The position numbers were made by a program, and so were the translations under genes. 64,000 nt of DNA from Heliocybe sulcata (Eukaryota; Basidiomycota; Agaricomycetes; Gloeophyllales; Gloeophyllaceae): NCBI GenBank assembly GCA_004369045.1, contig ML213528.1, positions 107,662 through 171,661 on the forward strand. Direction: 5' to 3'. Numbering within the stretch: position 1 is the first letter of the stretch; each line of letters starts with the position of its first letter. A model generated the notes under the pieces. That model saw nothing but the letters and a program-made list of their open reading frames with translations. It made no database searches and had not been told where the DNA came from. This document shows, piece after piece, positions 1 through 9,924 of the stretch.

Positions 1-182
1 GTAGTGGGTTATAAATATATAGTATGTCTACACTATAGTACTCTACAGCTAAGGGAACCCCTGCCCCGGTACCACCGCCGGTGTCAGCAGAGAGCGACTT
101 TGAGCCTAGCTAGGCCCCAGGGACAGTTGCAACGGTAAGCCTAATTAGGCTCATAGTCTGGGATGTCTAGGTGAATAGAACG

Positions 183-888
183 TGCAATCCTCCCAACAAA
201 ATGATGCCGCGGAAATCACCGGTATACCCAAAATGGAAGGTAGTGGCCATTTGCGCAGTAACTTCAGGGTGCAGGGCACAGTACTCCGTAGCAGAAGCTG
301 TTAAGTAATATGGAGGCTTTGAGTCACGAGTCGCAATTTCGTTTAAGTCAGACTTTGATTAGCAAAAAGTGAAGTTCAAGGCATTGATGGTTTCCGCACG
401 GGCATAATGCTAGTTAGGGTATGGTGGACTTGGAATATTTACGACTTACGATTCGTAATGGCGTGGTTGAAAACGAGAGGCCGGCACACAAGATGCTCCG
501 AGCACGAATCGAACCAACGACCAGCAGAGAGGAAGTCTCCAAGGCTAAAGGAGAGGCTAACCGCTACACTACCAGAGCCTTGGATTATGGGCGTTTTACA
601 TATATATATTATCCATCTAAGTGAGCATGCAGGGCCCCTGAGCGGGCGATTCTAATACAAAACATCCGTAAAAACTTTCATACAGTAATTAGAAGCCTAT
701 CTATGTATATTTCCAGGATCTACATAGACCGGGCATCTCAGGTATGCGCGTGCAGCGTCGCGGATTTTCGGTGGTGCTAGTAGCGGCTAGACGCCGCCAT
801 GCGAACTCGAAGTCGCGGCGGAGCCGCGAGGTAACTCGCTTACGTATGCCGGATCTTTCCGCGGCGTCACTTTGTTGGGAGGATTGCA
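183..888. repeat. Interval bounded by a 45-nt imperfect inverted repeat
   Basis: Positions 183-227 and 844-888 are reverse complements of each other over about 45 nt with roughly six mismatches. The shared core reads TGCAATCCTCCCAACAAA. Paired near-terminal inverted repeats about 0.7 kb apart look like a small non-autonomous DNA transposon or two opposed copies of one repeat. No matching target-site duplication is obvious outside the ends (GAACG on the left, TTTTGG on the right). No other copy was noticed in this window. The interval contains a tRNA-like sequence on the minus strand and no credible ORF. Confidence 0.5.
495..578 (-). other. Degenerate tRNA-like sequence (tRNA pseudogene or SINE head)
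   Basis: Read on the minus strand, the 84 nt start GCTCTGG and end TCGGAGC, which gives a complete 7-bp acceptor stem (one G-T and one T-G type pair). A perfect pol III A box (TAGTGTAGCGG) and a near-consensus B box (GGTTCGATTCG) are in the right places. The anticodon-arm stem TCTCC/GGAGA pairs, but it encloses a 9-nt loop. The T-stem (GTTGG against CGTGC) has two mismatches. Length and an extended variable region resemble a class II tRNA. The defects argue for a decayed tRNA or a tRNA-derived SINE rather than a working tRNA, so no isotype is assigned. Confidence 0.5.
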
Positions 889-1738
889 TTTTGGCTTGAG
901 AATGGGGGGGCGTTACTCACTCCCAGGCATGATATTGATAATGATATTGAGCGGAGTTTCAATCCAGAATAGGAAGGTTCACGTGGCTAGTGGCGACGCG
1001 GAAACTACCTTGCACAGAGCTTACAGAACATGGAAACTGTTAAAAAGACCTAAAAGACCTATAAATTGAAATATGGCGAGGTCTATAATACATTCCGTAA
1101 CCTTCAGCTGGTCAGCGTGTGCATACCGTGCCTGCTGTAAGAGCGACAACATTGCTGGAGCACACCGGATTTCGCTGAACTGACTTGGATAGTTCGTACT
1201 CCGCTCAATATCATAGGTGATCCATAGGACGAGTTACACCTCGTAATAAAACGAGAAAAAAATTGGTATAGTGTTTATAACACCTTATGTATCTAATGGA
1301 TGAGATGTATGAGGATAAGCTGTGCAGCAGAGCTTCATAGGAGGCATTGCACTTTCAGCCACCCTTGATATCGAGCGGGGTTCTAACCGTGGGAAGCATC
1401 GTGTCCGCCCTCTCGCCTTCCCGCTCAGAGCACCTCGAGGAGAGTTATGGAGCACTTTTCTAGTGATATTGAGTGCCAGAAACATACTGTTGTACTTAGG
1501 CAGCTTATTTCTCCCCTGGCTTTCCAGCCTCCGGCTTCTGTGAAGCTTGGGCACTGGTCTGTTGCCCGGTTGAAGACCGGGAGGAAAAAATGGAAATTAA
1601 GAATTATGGAATGCCTTGATCATATAGATTCTGAGTTCCTTAAAATACCATGGTATTGCGAGCTCGAAGGCGAGGTACTGAACACTACCAGTCGCAGTGG
1701 ACTACATCCGGATATGCCACATGGCTCTTTGAGCCAAT

Positions 1739-1781
1739 CCCCTTTTTCCTTTTTTCTTTTTCTTTTTCTTTTTATTTTAGT
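1739..1781. repeat. Polypyrimidine tract
   Basis: A C/T-only run of CTTTTT-like units ending in ATTTTAG. It sits directly after a small palindrome (GGCTC TTT GAGCC). It could be a microsatellite or the tail of an old retroposon; no gene model uses it. Confidence 0.5.
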
Positions 1782-2696
1782 GCAGTGGTATCATTATCGT
1801 GCCAGAATGGGCGGGTCTCAAAGGATACTCACTGAATGCAATGATTGTAGTAAATGCAGCGTTGGGCCAGAGAGGTTCACACGAGAAATCGGGAGTGGCT
1901 GCATGTCGAAGCCGGCAGCGAGCGAGGATTCGTCCATCCTATCAAAAAATTGTTCAGACGGTTGCGTGCGGCGTCCCTTCAGCAAGAGCCTTCCAAGAGA
2001 TACTGCTTGGCCACCGATCTGAAATGTCGGGCAACCATGCTGAACATTGTTACGTTGTCAAGCGCTCTTGCGACTCTCGACATGCTTCCGCAACGAAGCA
2101 CCATTATCCTGTACCCGAAACACAGGCTCTGCGTCACTGCGATAACCTCGAGACACGTCTCGCAGCCAGGGATGAGTAGGTCTCTAGCCAGTCCATGACT
2201 GGGGCAACTTCAGCGTCGCCTTCTGCCATAAGAACTCGAGAAGCGCGCGCAGGATGCAGAGGTTTAAATTCCTGATCACCTGCCGTCTGGAGTAGAGCTG
2301 GTCTTTAACAAAGATATCGTCTCTACAAGAAGACCCCGTGAATTCAAGTAGTATCCACGCAGTATGCCGACAAGTCTCCCTCGCACCACAACACCAAGGT
2401 CGTCGATCCATTCAAACTCAATCCATGAGCTTCCGCGCACTACCAGCTCCTTCCGGCTGGGGCGGCCTTGGCGTTTGGTGGAAGTGGCCTCAGTCGGTCC
2501 GGGATGAAGTGTGACAGACGCACTCGAGCCACAGCGTGACTTGACGAGACACGTGCTGTGCCACATTATACATTGTCGCGAAAAAGTATGCTTTTATGCA
2601 AAAGCCGTTACCGAGCCGTTACATGAGACAGGAAAACTGTGGCAAATGTGCGCTTATAAGTATTGATCGTGAAGCTACGCGAGACAGCATGTCGCT

Positions 2697-3986
2697 CTAT
2701 TTGTTAGACGACGCCCGCGCGGCGTTCAGCATATCCCTTAACCCGCTAATCATCTTCTTCCCGGACTCAGATGTCCTCTCCATATATACGCTGGGCTTGT
2801 GCGTGCCCGGTGGATTCCGTGCGGTGAACATGGGAGTGTATATGCGCTGCATATCAGCGACCTGATCATCCGATCCTGGGTCCTGCCCGCTGTACGCCAT
2901 AGAACCAGGATAATGCGGGTTCGGACGCGTCAACGACGGCCTGTTGAAGGCAACAGCTTCGGTGTTGACCATGGTCCCATACATCCCGTCACCCTCCTGT
3001 CCCCCCACCACGCTAGGGGCGCGGATGAGGTTCACCTTGGACAGGCGGAGCTGCGTCCTGCCCGCCTCGGGGTCGCGAGGCGAGCCGTCCGGCAGGGCGA
3101 GCACCTCGGTCTTTCCATCTGCGTGCCGCGAGCCCACTCGCGTGAGCATGTTCGCGAAGGACGTGACATACCCGATGTTGTCCTTCCGACTCATGGCCTG
3201 GGGCCCGTCGTCGCGCTTCATGCGGAGCATGCGACCTGGCAAGGCAGGGGTAAGGAATAAGGTGGAGAGGCGGGTGTTGTGGCTGTAGCTGACGCCGGCG
3301 TATGGATGTGGCTCCTGTAGCAGAGTTTTGGAGGAAGACACGTTGACCTCCTTCTTGATATGCTCCTGAATGAACTCCTTGTGGTAGATGAGGTCTCTCT
3401 GCGCCTGCCTCAGCAGGTCGGGCACAACCATCCCGAGCTCGGCCTTTTGCTTCATGTACCTCTTGAACTTAGGGCGCATCCTCCGCAATCTCTTGAGGAA
3501 CAGGTCAAACTGCTTCTCGGACATGGCCTGGATGTTCGGCAGGATGGGCGCCTTGTTCTGGATAACTGGCTCGCCTTTATCGCTCTTGCCAGGCTTCTTC
3601 TCCTGCACGTCGAACTCAGAGTCGACTACCCAGTTTGACCGCGCAAGCCCCAGCCTGGAATCCCAAGTTCGCGGGTCCTGTGGGTGGTCCGCCTGGCCCA
3701 TAAACTCCACCCCCAGCTCTTGCCATGCCTTTATCCACCGCGCCTGCTTGTCCGCATAATTCCACGCCGTCTGCTGCTCGCCCGAGTCGAACTGCGTCAC
3801 TGTAACGTGCCTATTGCGCTTTTTGACTGGTAAAGGTCGCTTTAGCCCGAAATTGCCGCGGTGAGCATTGCCGTCGTATGCAGTGTAGACCTGAGCGATG
3901 GATGGATCAAAGGACGCAAATTTTGAACGCCTTAGGAGGATCCCGAAAGGCGAGGTTTTGGACGGTCCAGCAACTGCTGCCGCCAT
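2697..3986 (-). CDS. MRP51: Mitochondrial small-subunit ribosomal protein MRP51 family
   Basis: A single-exon frame of 429 residues from the ATG at 3986. The open frame extends upstream only through a GTG, so this ATG is preferred. The N-terminus matches the fungal Mrp51 family: SPFGILLRRSKFASFDP, then GNFGLKRPLP, then an EQQTAWNYADKQARW segment and an ELGV motif. The middle is rich in basic and charged residues (RLRRMRPKFKRYMKQKAELG), as expected for an rRNA-contacting protein. Mrp51 is a component of the fungal mitochondrial 37S subunit, needed for translation of mitochondrial mRNAs. A short basic N-terminal stretch could serve as targeting signal. It is transcribed in the same direction as the neighbouring UPF1 gene, 564 bp downstream of the UPF1 stop. 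Confidence 0.85.
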   Translation of the reverse strand: MAAAVAGPSKTSPFGILLRRSKFASFDPSIAQVYTAYDGNAHRGNFGLKRPLPVKKRNRHVTVTQFDSGEQQTAWNYADKQARWIKAWQELGVEFMGQADHPQDPRTWDSRLGLARSNWVVDSEFDVQEKKPGKSDKGEPVIQNKAPILPNIQAMSEKQFDLFLKRLRRMRPKFKRYMKQKAELGMVVPDLLRQAQRDLIYHKEFIQEHIKKEVNVSSSKTLLQEPHPYAGVSYSHNTRLSTLFLTPALPGRMLRMKRDDGPQAMSRKDNIGYVTSFANMLTRVGSRHADGKTEVLALPDGSPRDPEAGRTQLRLSKVNLIRAPSVVGGQEGDGMYGTMVNTEAVAFNRPSLTRPNPHYPGSMAYSGQDPGSDDQVADMQRIYTPMFTARNPPGTHKPSVYMERTSESGKKMISGLRDMLNAARASSNK

Positions 3987-4550
3987 AGAGGATGTGTGCA
4001 CCAGGCGTTCCAGTCCTGAACGCACTGCGGTACGCTGAAGTGTTAAGTGACTAAATGCGGATTTAATTACTTTGTCATTTAGCTGCTCGTCAAAACCTTA
4101 TCTTAACTGAATGCCAGTGATAACTCTTGGAACTGTTGTGAACAAGTCGCGTATGGCATATTGAATTACTACCTACTGCCTGCAGCACACAATAAACTAC
4201 CCTACTACATAATCACTCTCAACCTACTACAAATCGTACGCATAGGCATGGTTCACATATGAGATAGCAGGGGCCGCTAGCGGCGAGGCAAACGTAGCAC
4301 TCGCGGTGTGGCTACACGTACAAAGCCCGACGGGCCACTAGAGCCGATAGGATGTCGTACCAGTAAAACGGCTGGCATAGAATGTCAAGCTTGGTGGGCT
4401 GGAGTACCTCTGCTGAGGAGGTAAACCGCCGACCGGACGTCTTGCAAGATGCGGGGCGGAGCGGCCGGCTCGGAGAAGACGGTCTGTTTGGAGTGCCTGT
4501 CTCTCCGGAACAGACGGAAGGATATGATTCCCTCCGGCTGTAAGTCCAGC
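3987..4550. other. Intergenic: MRP51 promoter and UPF1 3' flank
   Basis: 564 bp between two minus-strand genes. It must hold the UPF1 3' end and the MRP51 promoter. The stretch around 4030-4240 is AT-richer than its surroundings. A plus-strand open frame starting at 4449 runs antisense through UPF1 and is not considered a gene. Confidence 0.5.
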
Positions 4551-7500
4551 TTAGTATACGGTGACGCCCGACTGCGAAGCAGAGTACTGAGACTTCATGT
4601 CGTCAAGATCCGCAGTCCCGTCCTGGCTCTTGTAGTCATACCCAGACGTGCTGCCCATGTCGGACGCGCCCGCAACCGACGAGAAGGACCCGCGCCGGCG
4701 CAACCTGTCAGACTGGGAGTACGCAATGCTGCTGCCGCCGCGCTCCGAAGGCCCGATGACGCTTGCACTATCAGCCATACTCGCAGCGCCGCCTGCGTCC
4801 TGGGAGATGATCGAACTGGCGTAGCTGCCGTAGGTACTGCGCTTCGCGCCAGTGCCTGCGCGGGGCATGCCAGGCCCGAAAGGTCCGCTGGCGGCGAACA
4901 TAGGCAGACCCGAGGAGTACGTCGCCTGAGACCGGAGGGACTGGACATCGGAAGGGATGTAACCGAAGGCGTCGTGGGTGCGATAGAAGCTGGCGTCAAA
5001 ACGGCTTGGAGTGCCAGAGCGGGTACTTTGACCAGGGAGGTAATCACGCGCGCTGGTTTCATGCCTGCGATATTGATCCGTGGACTTGACCAAAGACTTT
5101 CTCGGCTTGCTGAATTGTATCATACTTGGCTGCAAATTGTTGAGGGGACCCTCGACGAGACAAACCTTCTCCTTGTAATGTGTCAAGAGGTAATGCCAAA
5201 GCGGGTGCTACGGCTCTATTATCAGTGCAAGTCCACGGCGCAGACAGTCCTAAACGTACCTTGCTCAAGACCTTGGGATTACCAAGAATCACGACGCCGT
5301 ACTTGGCACGTGTCAAAGCAACGTTCAGCCGACGAGGATCGTTCAAGAACCCGATCCCCTGGTGCTCGTTGCTCCTCACACAACTGAGGATAATATAATC
5401 CTTCTCACGTCCCTGGAACGCATCAACACTCGCCACCTCAATCTCCTTATACAAGTCCTTCTTCAGCGACCCACTGAACTGCATGTAGTTCACGATATAC
5501 GACCTCTGCCCTTCATACGGCGTAACGATACCGATCTGGCCGGGCACCACGCCAGACTTAAAGAACTTCGTGACGATCTTCTCCACGTTCGACGCTTCCG
5601 TCCTGTTCAAGAACGACGTGCCACTCGACGAGATTTCCTCCTGGCCAAGATTCTGGTAGAAGAACATCGGCGTGTCGGGCACAGGCCACGGGAAGTCCAC
5701 GTTCCTCCGTAACCGCTCAGGCGCAGTGACACCGTTCTGCAGCGTGCCCTCGTAGAACATGTTCGATGGGAACTCCGAAAGGCACGGGTGCATGCGGTAT
5801 TGGACTTGCAGACGGATCGGACGATTGCCGAGGACGACGAGACGCTCGAAGAGGGATTGGGTCAGCCCCGCTCGAGCTGCCTTCTTGTTCATGATCACAG
5901 GACCCAATTGCTGCACGACATAACACAGTCAGCCGGTCAGCCGGAGTTATCTCGAGTTAACCATAGAAACGCACCTGGTGATCGCCGACGAGGACTACCT
6001 GCTTGCAGCCTAAGACCAAAGGAATCATACACTCTATAGGAACCAAAGGGTTAGTCATTGTGAAGCAACAAGCCTCGGCTCCGCCTTACCAGGTTCAGCT
6101 GCCTGAGTAGCCTCATCAATCAATACGGTCTTGAACTTCAGCTTGCTAAGCCGCGGGTCCCCAGCACCCACGCAAGTACAACAGATAACATCCGCGGCAC
6201 CCAAAATCTCCTTCTCACACTGCCGAATCAGCGTCTTATACTTCCGCTCATCATTCGAGCTCAGCTCTCCCTGCTCATTCTTCAGCTGTATAAGCTTCTG
6301 GAGCTCCACGTGCGTCGTATTGTTCGCCACCTGCTGATGCAGCGTCAAGAACGAGATTGACGAGTCCAGCGCTTCCCGAGACTTTGCAGTCAGCCGCACA
6401 ACCTTGAGGCCAGTGGCGTGGATCTTCTCTGTGAGTTGGTCAACGGCGACATTGGAGGGAGCGCAGACGAGGACTTGGCCCGGGTTCATCTTGGCCAAGT
6501 GGTAGACGATAGAAGCAGATGTGACAGTCTTGCCCGTTCCAGGAGGCCCTTGAATCAGGCTGATCGGCTTCTGGAGTACACTCTTGACGGCGTACATCTG
6601 GGAGTGGTTCAGCTCTGGCAGACCAGGTGCCGAGAAGCGTTTAGGCATCTGGGTCTTGAGACTTTGCGGCTCCAGCTCGTGACCGAGAAGCTTATGATAC
6701 TGGACTGATTGTTAGGACGTATCGAGGAAGACGGAAGAGTCACGTACAATATACCCGCTAACGCTCTTCTCGTCGACGGCGAAAGTCTTCATGGCCAGTT
6801 GCATACGATCAAAACTAGTCGACTTCCAGACGAAGTCGGCGGCAAAATTGTGAGTGCACTCGGTTGGCACACCCTCCGACTTGCGTAACTCGAGCGCTAT
6901 CTCGTCGGAGACATCTGTAACGTGTAAAGCGTCAGACCAATCACCACTTCTTAGAGCAAGACACGTACTGTTCGGAATCTTAATAACATGCCCGACGCCT
7001 TCCCAAGGCTTGTGCAGCTCCCCGGCGTAACGCAATCTCAACTCATCTCCAACGGCCAGCCTCACTTCACCACTCTCCAGCTTCGGCATGCTGAACCACG
7101 CGATTCGCTTTTGGTTTAGACCGACATCCCATCGTACGACGATATCCGTCTGTGTCTGAGACTCCTTCAGGCGCTTATCATAGTCAGCCTCGATCTTCAC
7201 GAGCGGGCCAAAGATGTTCTGATATTGGTACGCGTCCTCGTACTTCAACTGCACAGGCTGCGGTTCGTCGTCCACGCCTGGTTTCTCGAGGTCCTCGAGG
7301 GTCGCGTTCGCGTTCTCGCGCCACAGATCCTCGAGACGATTGATTTGTTGGAATGAAATCTGGCGCGACCTCAGCTGTTCCTGTTCGGAGGGCGGTTTGA
7401 CGAGCCACGACAGGAAAGATCTGTCATCGATCAATGGCGCCCAAAGGGACGCGTTCCATGAAATGTCCTTTGAGATAGCGGCGCAAGGCTGACGACAGAG

Positions 7501-8079
7501 CAAGACTACAACAGTATCGGACTTGGCAGGAATGAACCCGAGCATGAAGACGTTCTTGCTGCCGCAGTTGTAGCACTCAGGAGTAGTCTCTCCCAGCGGA
7601 CTTTCGGCATGTAGGATGACCTCCTTATGCTTAGCCCGGACCAGATGGTTGACGATGTGCGACGCAGAAGTATTGCCCCGGGAGTTACAGAACCATTTGG
7701 CGCAAACGAGACATTTGACGACCGAGGCCGGGTTGTGTATTCCGCAATAGCTAGAGACTTGTGAGCCACTGTCAGTTGCGTACTGCGCTGCAACTTACCT
7801 GCAAGCGTGCGGTGGCAAATCCGCCTGATTCTCCTCTTTCAAGTCGTCCAGGACCGCATCAAGGTCATCCTCTATTCCCGTCTGTACCGGGTGATGAGGC
7901 GTATGAACAGATTCCGACAGGGTGAAATTCGACAAATTCGAGGCGAGACTATCGAGAACCCCCGTCTGCTGGTCTTGCTGCGTATTCGCCGAGTATATGG
8001 AAGACGTGTCGTCTACAACACTGATGCCGCCATAGGAGGAGGTCGAGTCATACTGAAAATTCTCGAAAGTGGAATCCAT
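4551..8079 (-). CDS. UPF1: UPF1-type RNA helicase, nonsense-mediated mRNA decay
   Basis: Seven exons on the minus strand (8079-7799, 7750-6969, 6914-6748, 6699-6090, 6033-5975, 5910-5260, 5207-4551) give 1068 residues; introns are 48-64 nt. After an acidic N-terminus comes the Cys/His-rich zinc domain that binds UPF2 (about residue 94 on, starting [10 protein letters not shown]). The superfamily 1 helicase core follows: Walker A GPPGTGKT near residue 461, DEATQ near 604, QYRMHP near 668, then [19 protein letters not shown] and [11 protein letters not shown]. The C-terminus is Ser/Gly/Gln-rich. All ATPase motifs are intact. UPF1 is the ATP-dependent RNA helicase that marks transcripts with premature stops for decay. 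The 54-nt intron at 6915-6968 is in frame and has no stop. The start is the first ATG before the acidic region, 218 bp from a divergent gene. Confidence 0.97.
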
Positions 8080-8297
8080 GATGGTTGTGGTAAGAGCGCA
8101 AGTTGTGGACTCATCGTACGCGCCTCACCGAGTTCAATCGGCCCAGGATAGCCTTAGTCAGCAGCCACAATTAGACGTACCACGTGACCACCCTGCGGGG
8201 TCCTGGCGGTGTTGCTTTTACCCGAATATTCGTGTTGAGGTCCGTTGAGGTCCTCGGAGGCTTTAGAGCCCCCAGAAACCCTGTCTGTCCTTGTATT
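8080..8297. promoter_or_regulatory. Divergent promoter between UPF1 and a coiled-coil gene
   Basis: 218 bp separate the two start codons, so the genes must share a bidirectional promoter region. No TATA box stands out. Calling it a promoter is inference from spacing alone. Confidence 0.5.
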
Positions 8298-9308
8298 ATG
8301 GCGTCCACTTCGGCTGCAGCGTCGACGCCTTCCACATCGACTGCACCGGTCCTTACGACTGGCGCCGTCAGCAGCCATGTTAACTCACCCATTGTGGCGA
8401 CTGGAGATTGGACTAAGAACCTTGTGCAGCTGGCAAAGACAGCAGAGTTGAAGTGCGTTCGTCCATACATTTTGTAACTCACCAGTGCTGATTTCGTATC
8501 TCCCCGTTATTTTGCTCGTCGACCTTGCAGGAAACATGCATTGACGCTCCAGTTACATACGGCACATATTTTGTCCGCGCATGCGTCGCTTGACACGAAG
8601 CGCAAGGCAATACAAGACTTGAAGGAACAGAAGAACAAGTGAGTGGCTTCCTTTAACTTTGGACTGAATCTCGATGTTCATTCGTCGTATGATAGACTGG
8701 AGAGTGAACGGAACAGACTCTTGAACGCTTTGAGAGAAGTGCGTTATCATCCATATGACTAGCGCCCGTGTCTCACATCATCCCCAGGTCAATGAACATC
8801 GCGATCAGGTACCATCGTTAAAAGCGCTGCTGCATATTTTCTGACGATAGTAGGCCGACCTACTAGAAGCGGGCCTCACCAAAGAGTATGTTTTCCCATC
8901 CCTCCAAGCGGGCGATTGAGCCTGATCACTCCTGCAGATGCTCCGACCTAGAATCCAAAATCAATGTCCTCGCCGACGGCGACTACGCCATCGCAAAACG
9001 CGATGTCGACCGGCTCAGACAAGAACTCGGACAGCCTCCCCTGCCCAGTCTCCGCCAGACCCTCGAGGAGAAAGGAACAACGTAAGGCACTCTGTCCAAC
9101 CTGATTGTTGTCGAGTACTTAGCTGATTTGTCGTCGCAGGTATCTCAAAGACCGCCTCAAAGCCGGAGAGAAACGTCCGGCGGAAGGCGGCGCCGAGCCT
9201 CAGCCCGGAAAGCGACCACGGGGCCGTCCGCGAGGCAGTAAGAACAAAAAGAATGCCCCTGCTGCCAATGCCCAGCCTGTGGTTGCTTCCGGCAGCACAG
9301 CGACTTGA
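8298..9308 (+). CDS. Coiled-coil protein with C-terminal AT-hook-like motif, function unknown
   Basis: Seven short exons (8298-8452, 8531-8638, 8696-8738, 8788-8808, 8854-8885, 8938-9081, 9140-9308) join in frame to 223 residues; one exon is only 21 nt. The N-terminus is Ser/Thr/Ala-rich. Residues from about 40 to 160 are strongly helical and heptad-like (for example KRKAIQDLKEQKNKLESERN). The C-terminus carries KRPRGRPRGSKNKK, which fits an AT-hook (GRP core) and could also be a nuclear localisation signal. A nuclear DNA- or chromatin-associated role is a guess. I do not recognise the family. It is divergent from UPF1 and convergent with the transporter gene downstream. Confidence 0.75.
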
Positions 9309-9924
9309 GTTTCGAGGAGGACACTGCGTCCAGTCTCCATGTCTCCATCTCTTGTGGGAGAACGCTCGCCAATCTGAACTGTACTTGTAATCTGGTCATT
9401 TCACTTCAAGACATGTTATGCACGCCCGCTCATGCTCCTCCATGTCAAAGTCTCGTCTATCGCAATACATTCATATGCTTTGAGTTATAACTTTAAGCTT
9501 CAGTATCCATGCTCGTCTCTGTGAATGATATTGCGATTGCATTGGCAGAGAGCAAATCCACATACGATTATAATTACATCTATATCACGTCTTACTGTAA
9601 GCTATCCGAAGGAACAGCACAACGAACGACGCAGGATAGAGGGCGTGATGTATGTACTTGAGCTAGCCTATATATCGAGTTCGTTCTCGCCACAAATAGA
9701 AAATCAAAGAATTTGTGCGAAGATGTATGTGTGATTGCAGGCCGTGCAAGAATAAGTTGAAGGGGTTGCTCACGACGGGACAAGCGAAGGTGAATTGTGT
9801 TGCAGCTCTAGAATGGTATATCAAATATCCAAAGTAGTAATCGTCACTTTAGAGGAATCATAACATATCGAGGGTCCTGTCCAACGAAGGGCCAGCGAAA
9901 AGATCGTCAGAGGCATTCAATGTA
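9309..9924. other. Intergenic between convergent genes
   Basis: 616 bp of 3' flank shared by the coiled-coil gene and the transporter gene. It is AT-rich in the middle (9470-9880). No gene seen. Confidence 0.5.

Larger units (their letters stand above)
1..2696. other. Gene-poor left flank
   Basis: No open frame here has a recognisable domain or a convincing exon structure. The longest frames (for example 1447-2022 on the plus strand and 2276-2566 on the minus strand) are unconserved-looking and composition-driven. What can be seen is an inverted-repeat pair (183-227 and 844-888), a tRNA-like sequence inside it (495-578), and a pyrimidine run at about 1740-1781 (repeated CTTTTT units). Old transposon sequence is a reasonable guess, but no family can be named. 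Confidence 0.5.

Noticed and set aside
1447-2022. 191-codon plus-strand frame near the left edge
   Set aside because: It spans the polypyrimidine tract (giving a run of Phe/Leu), has no domain and overlaps other equally long frames.
2799-3759. Several plus-strand frames of 90-150 codons
   Set aside because: All are antisense shadows of the MRP51 coding sequence in GC-rich DNA.
4449-5387. 312-codon open frame on the plus strand
   Set aside because: It is antisense to the UPF1 3' exons, whose minus-strand reading contains conserved helicase motifs; the plus frame has no domain.
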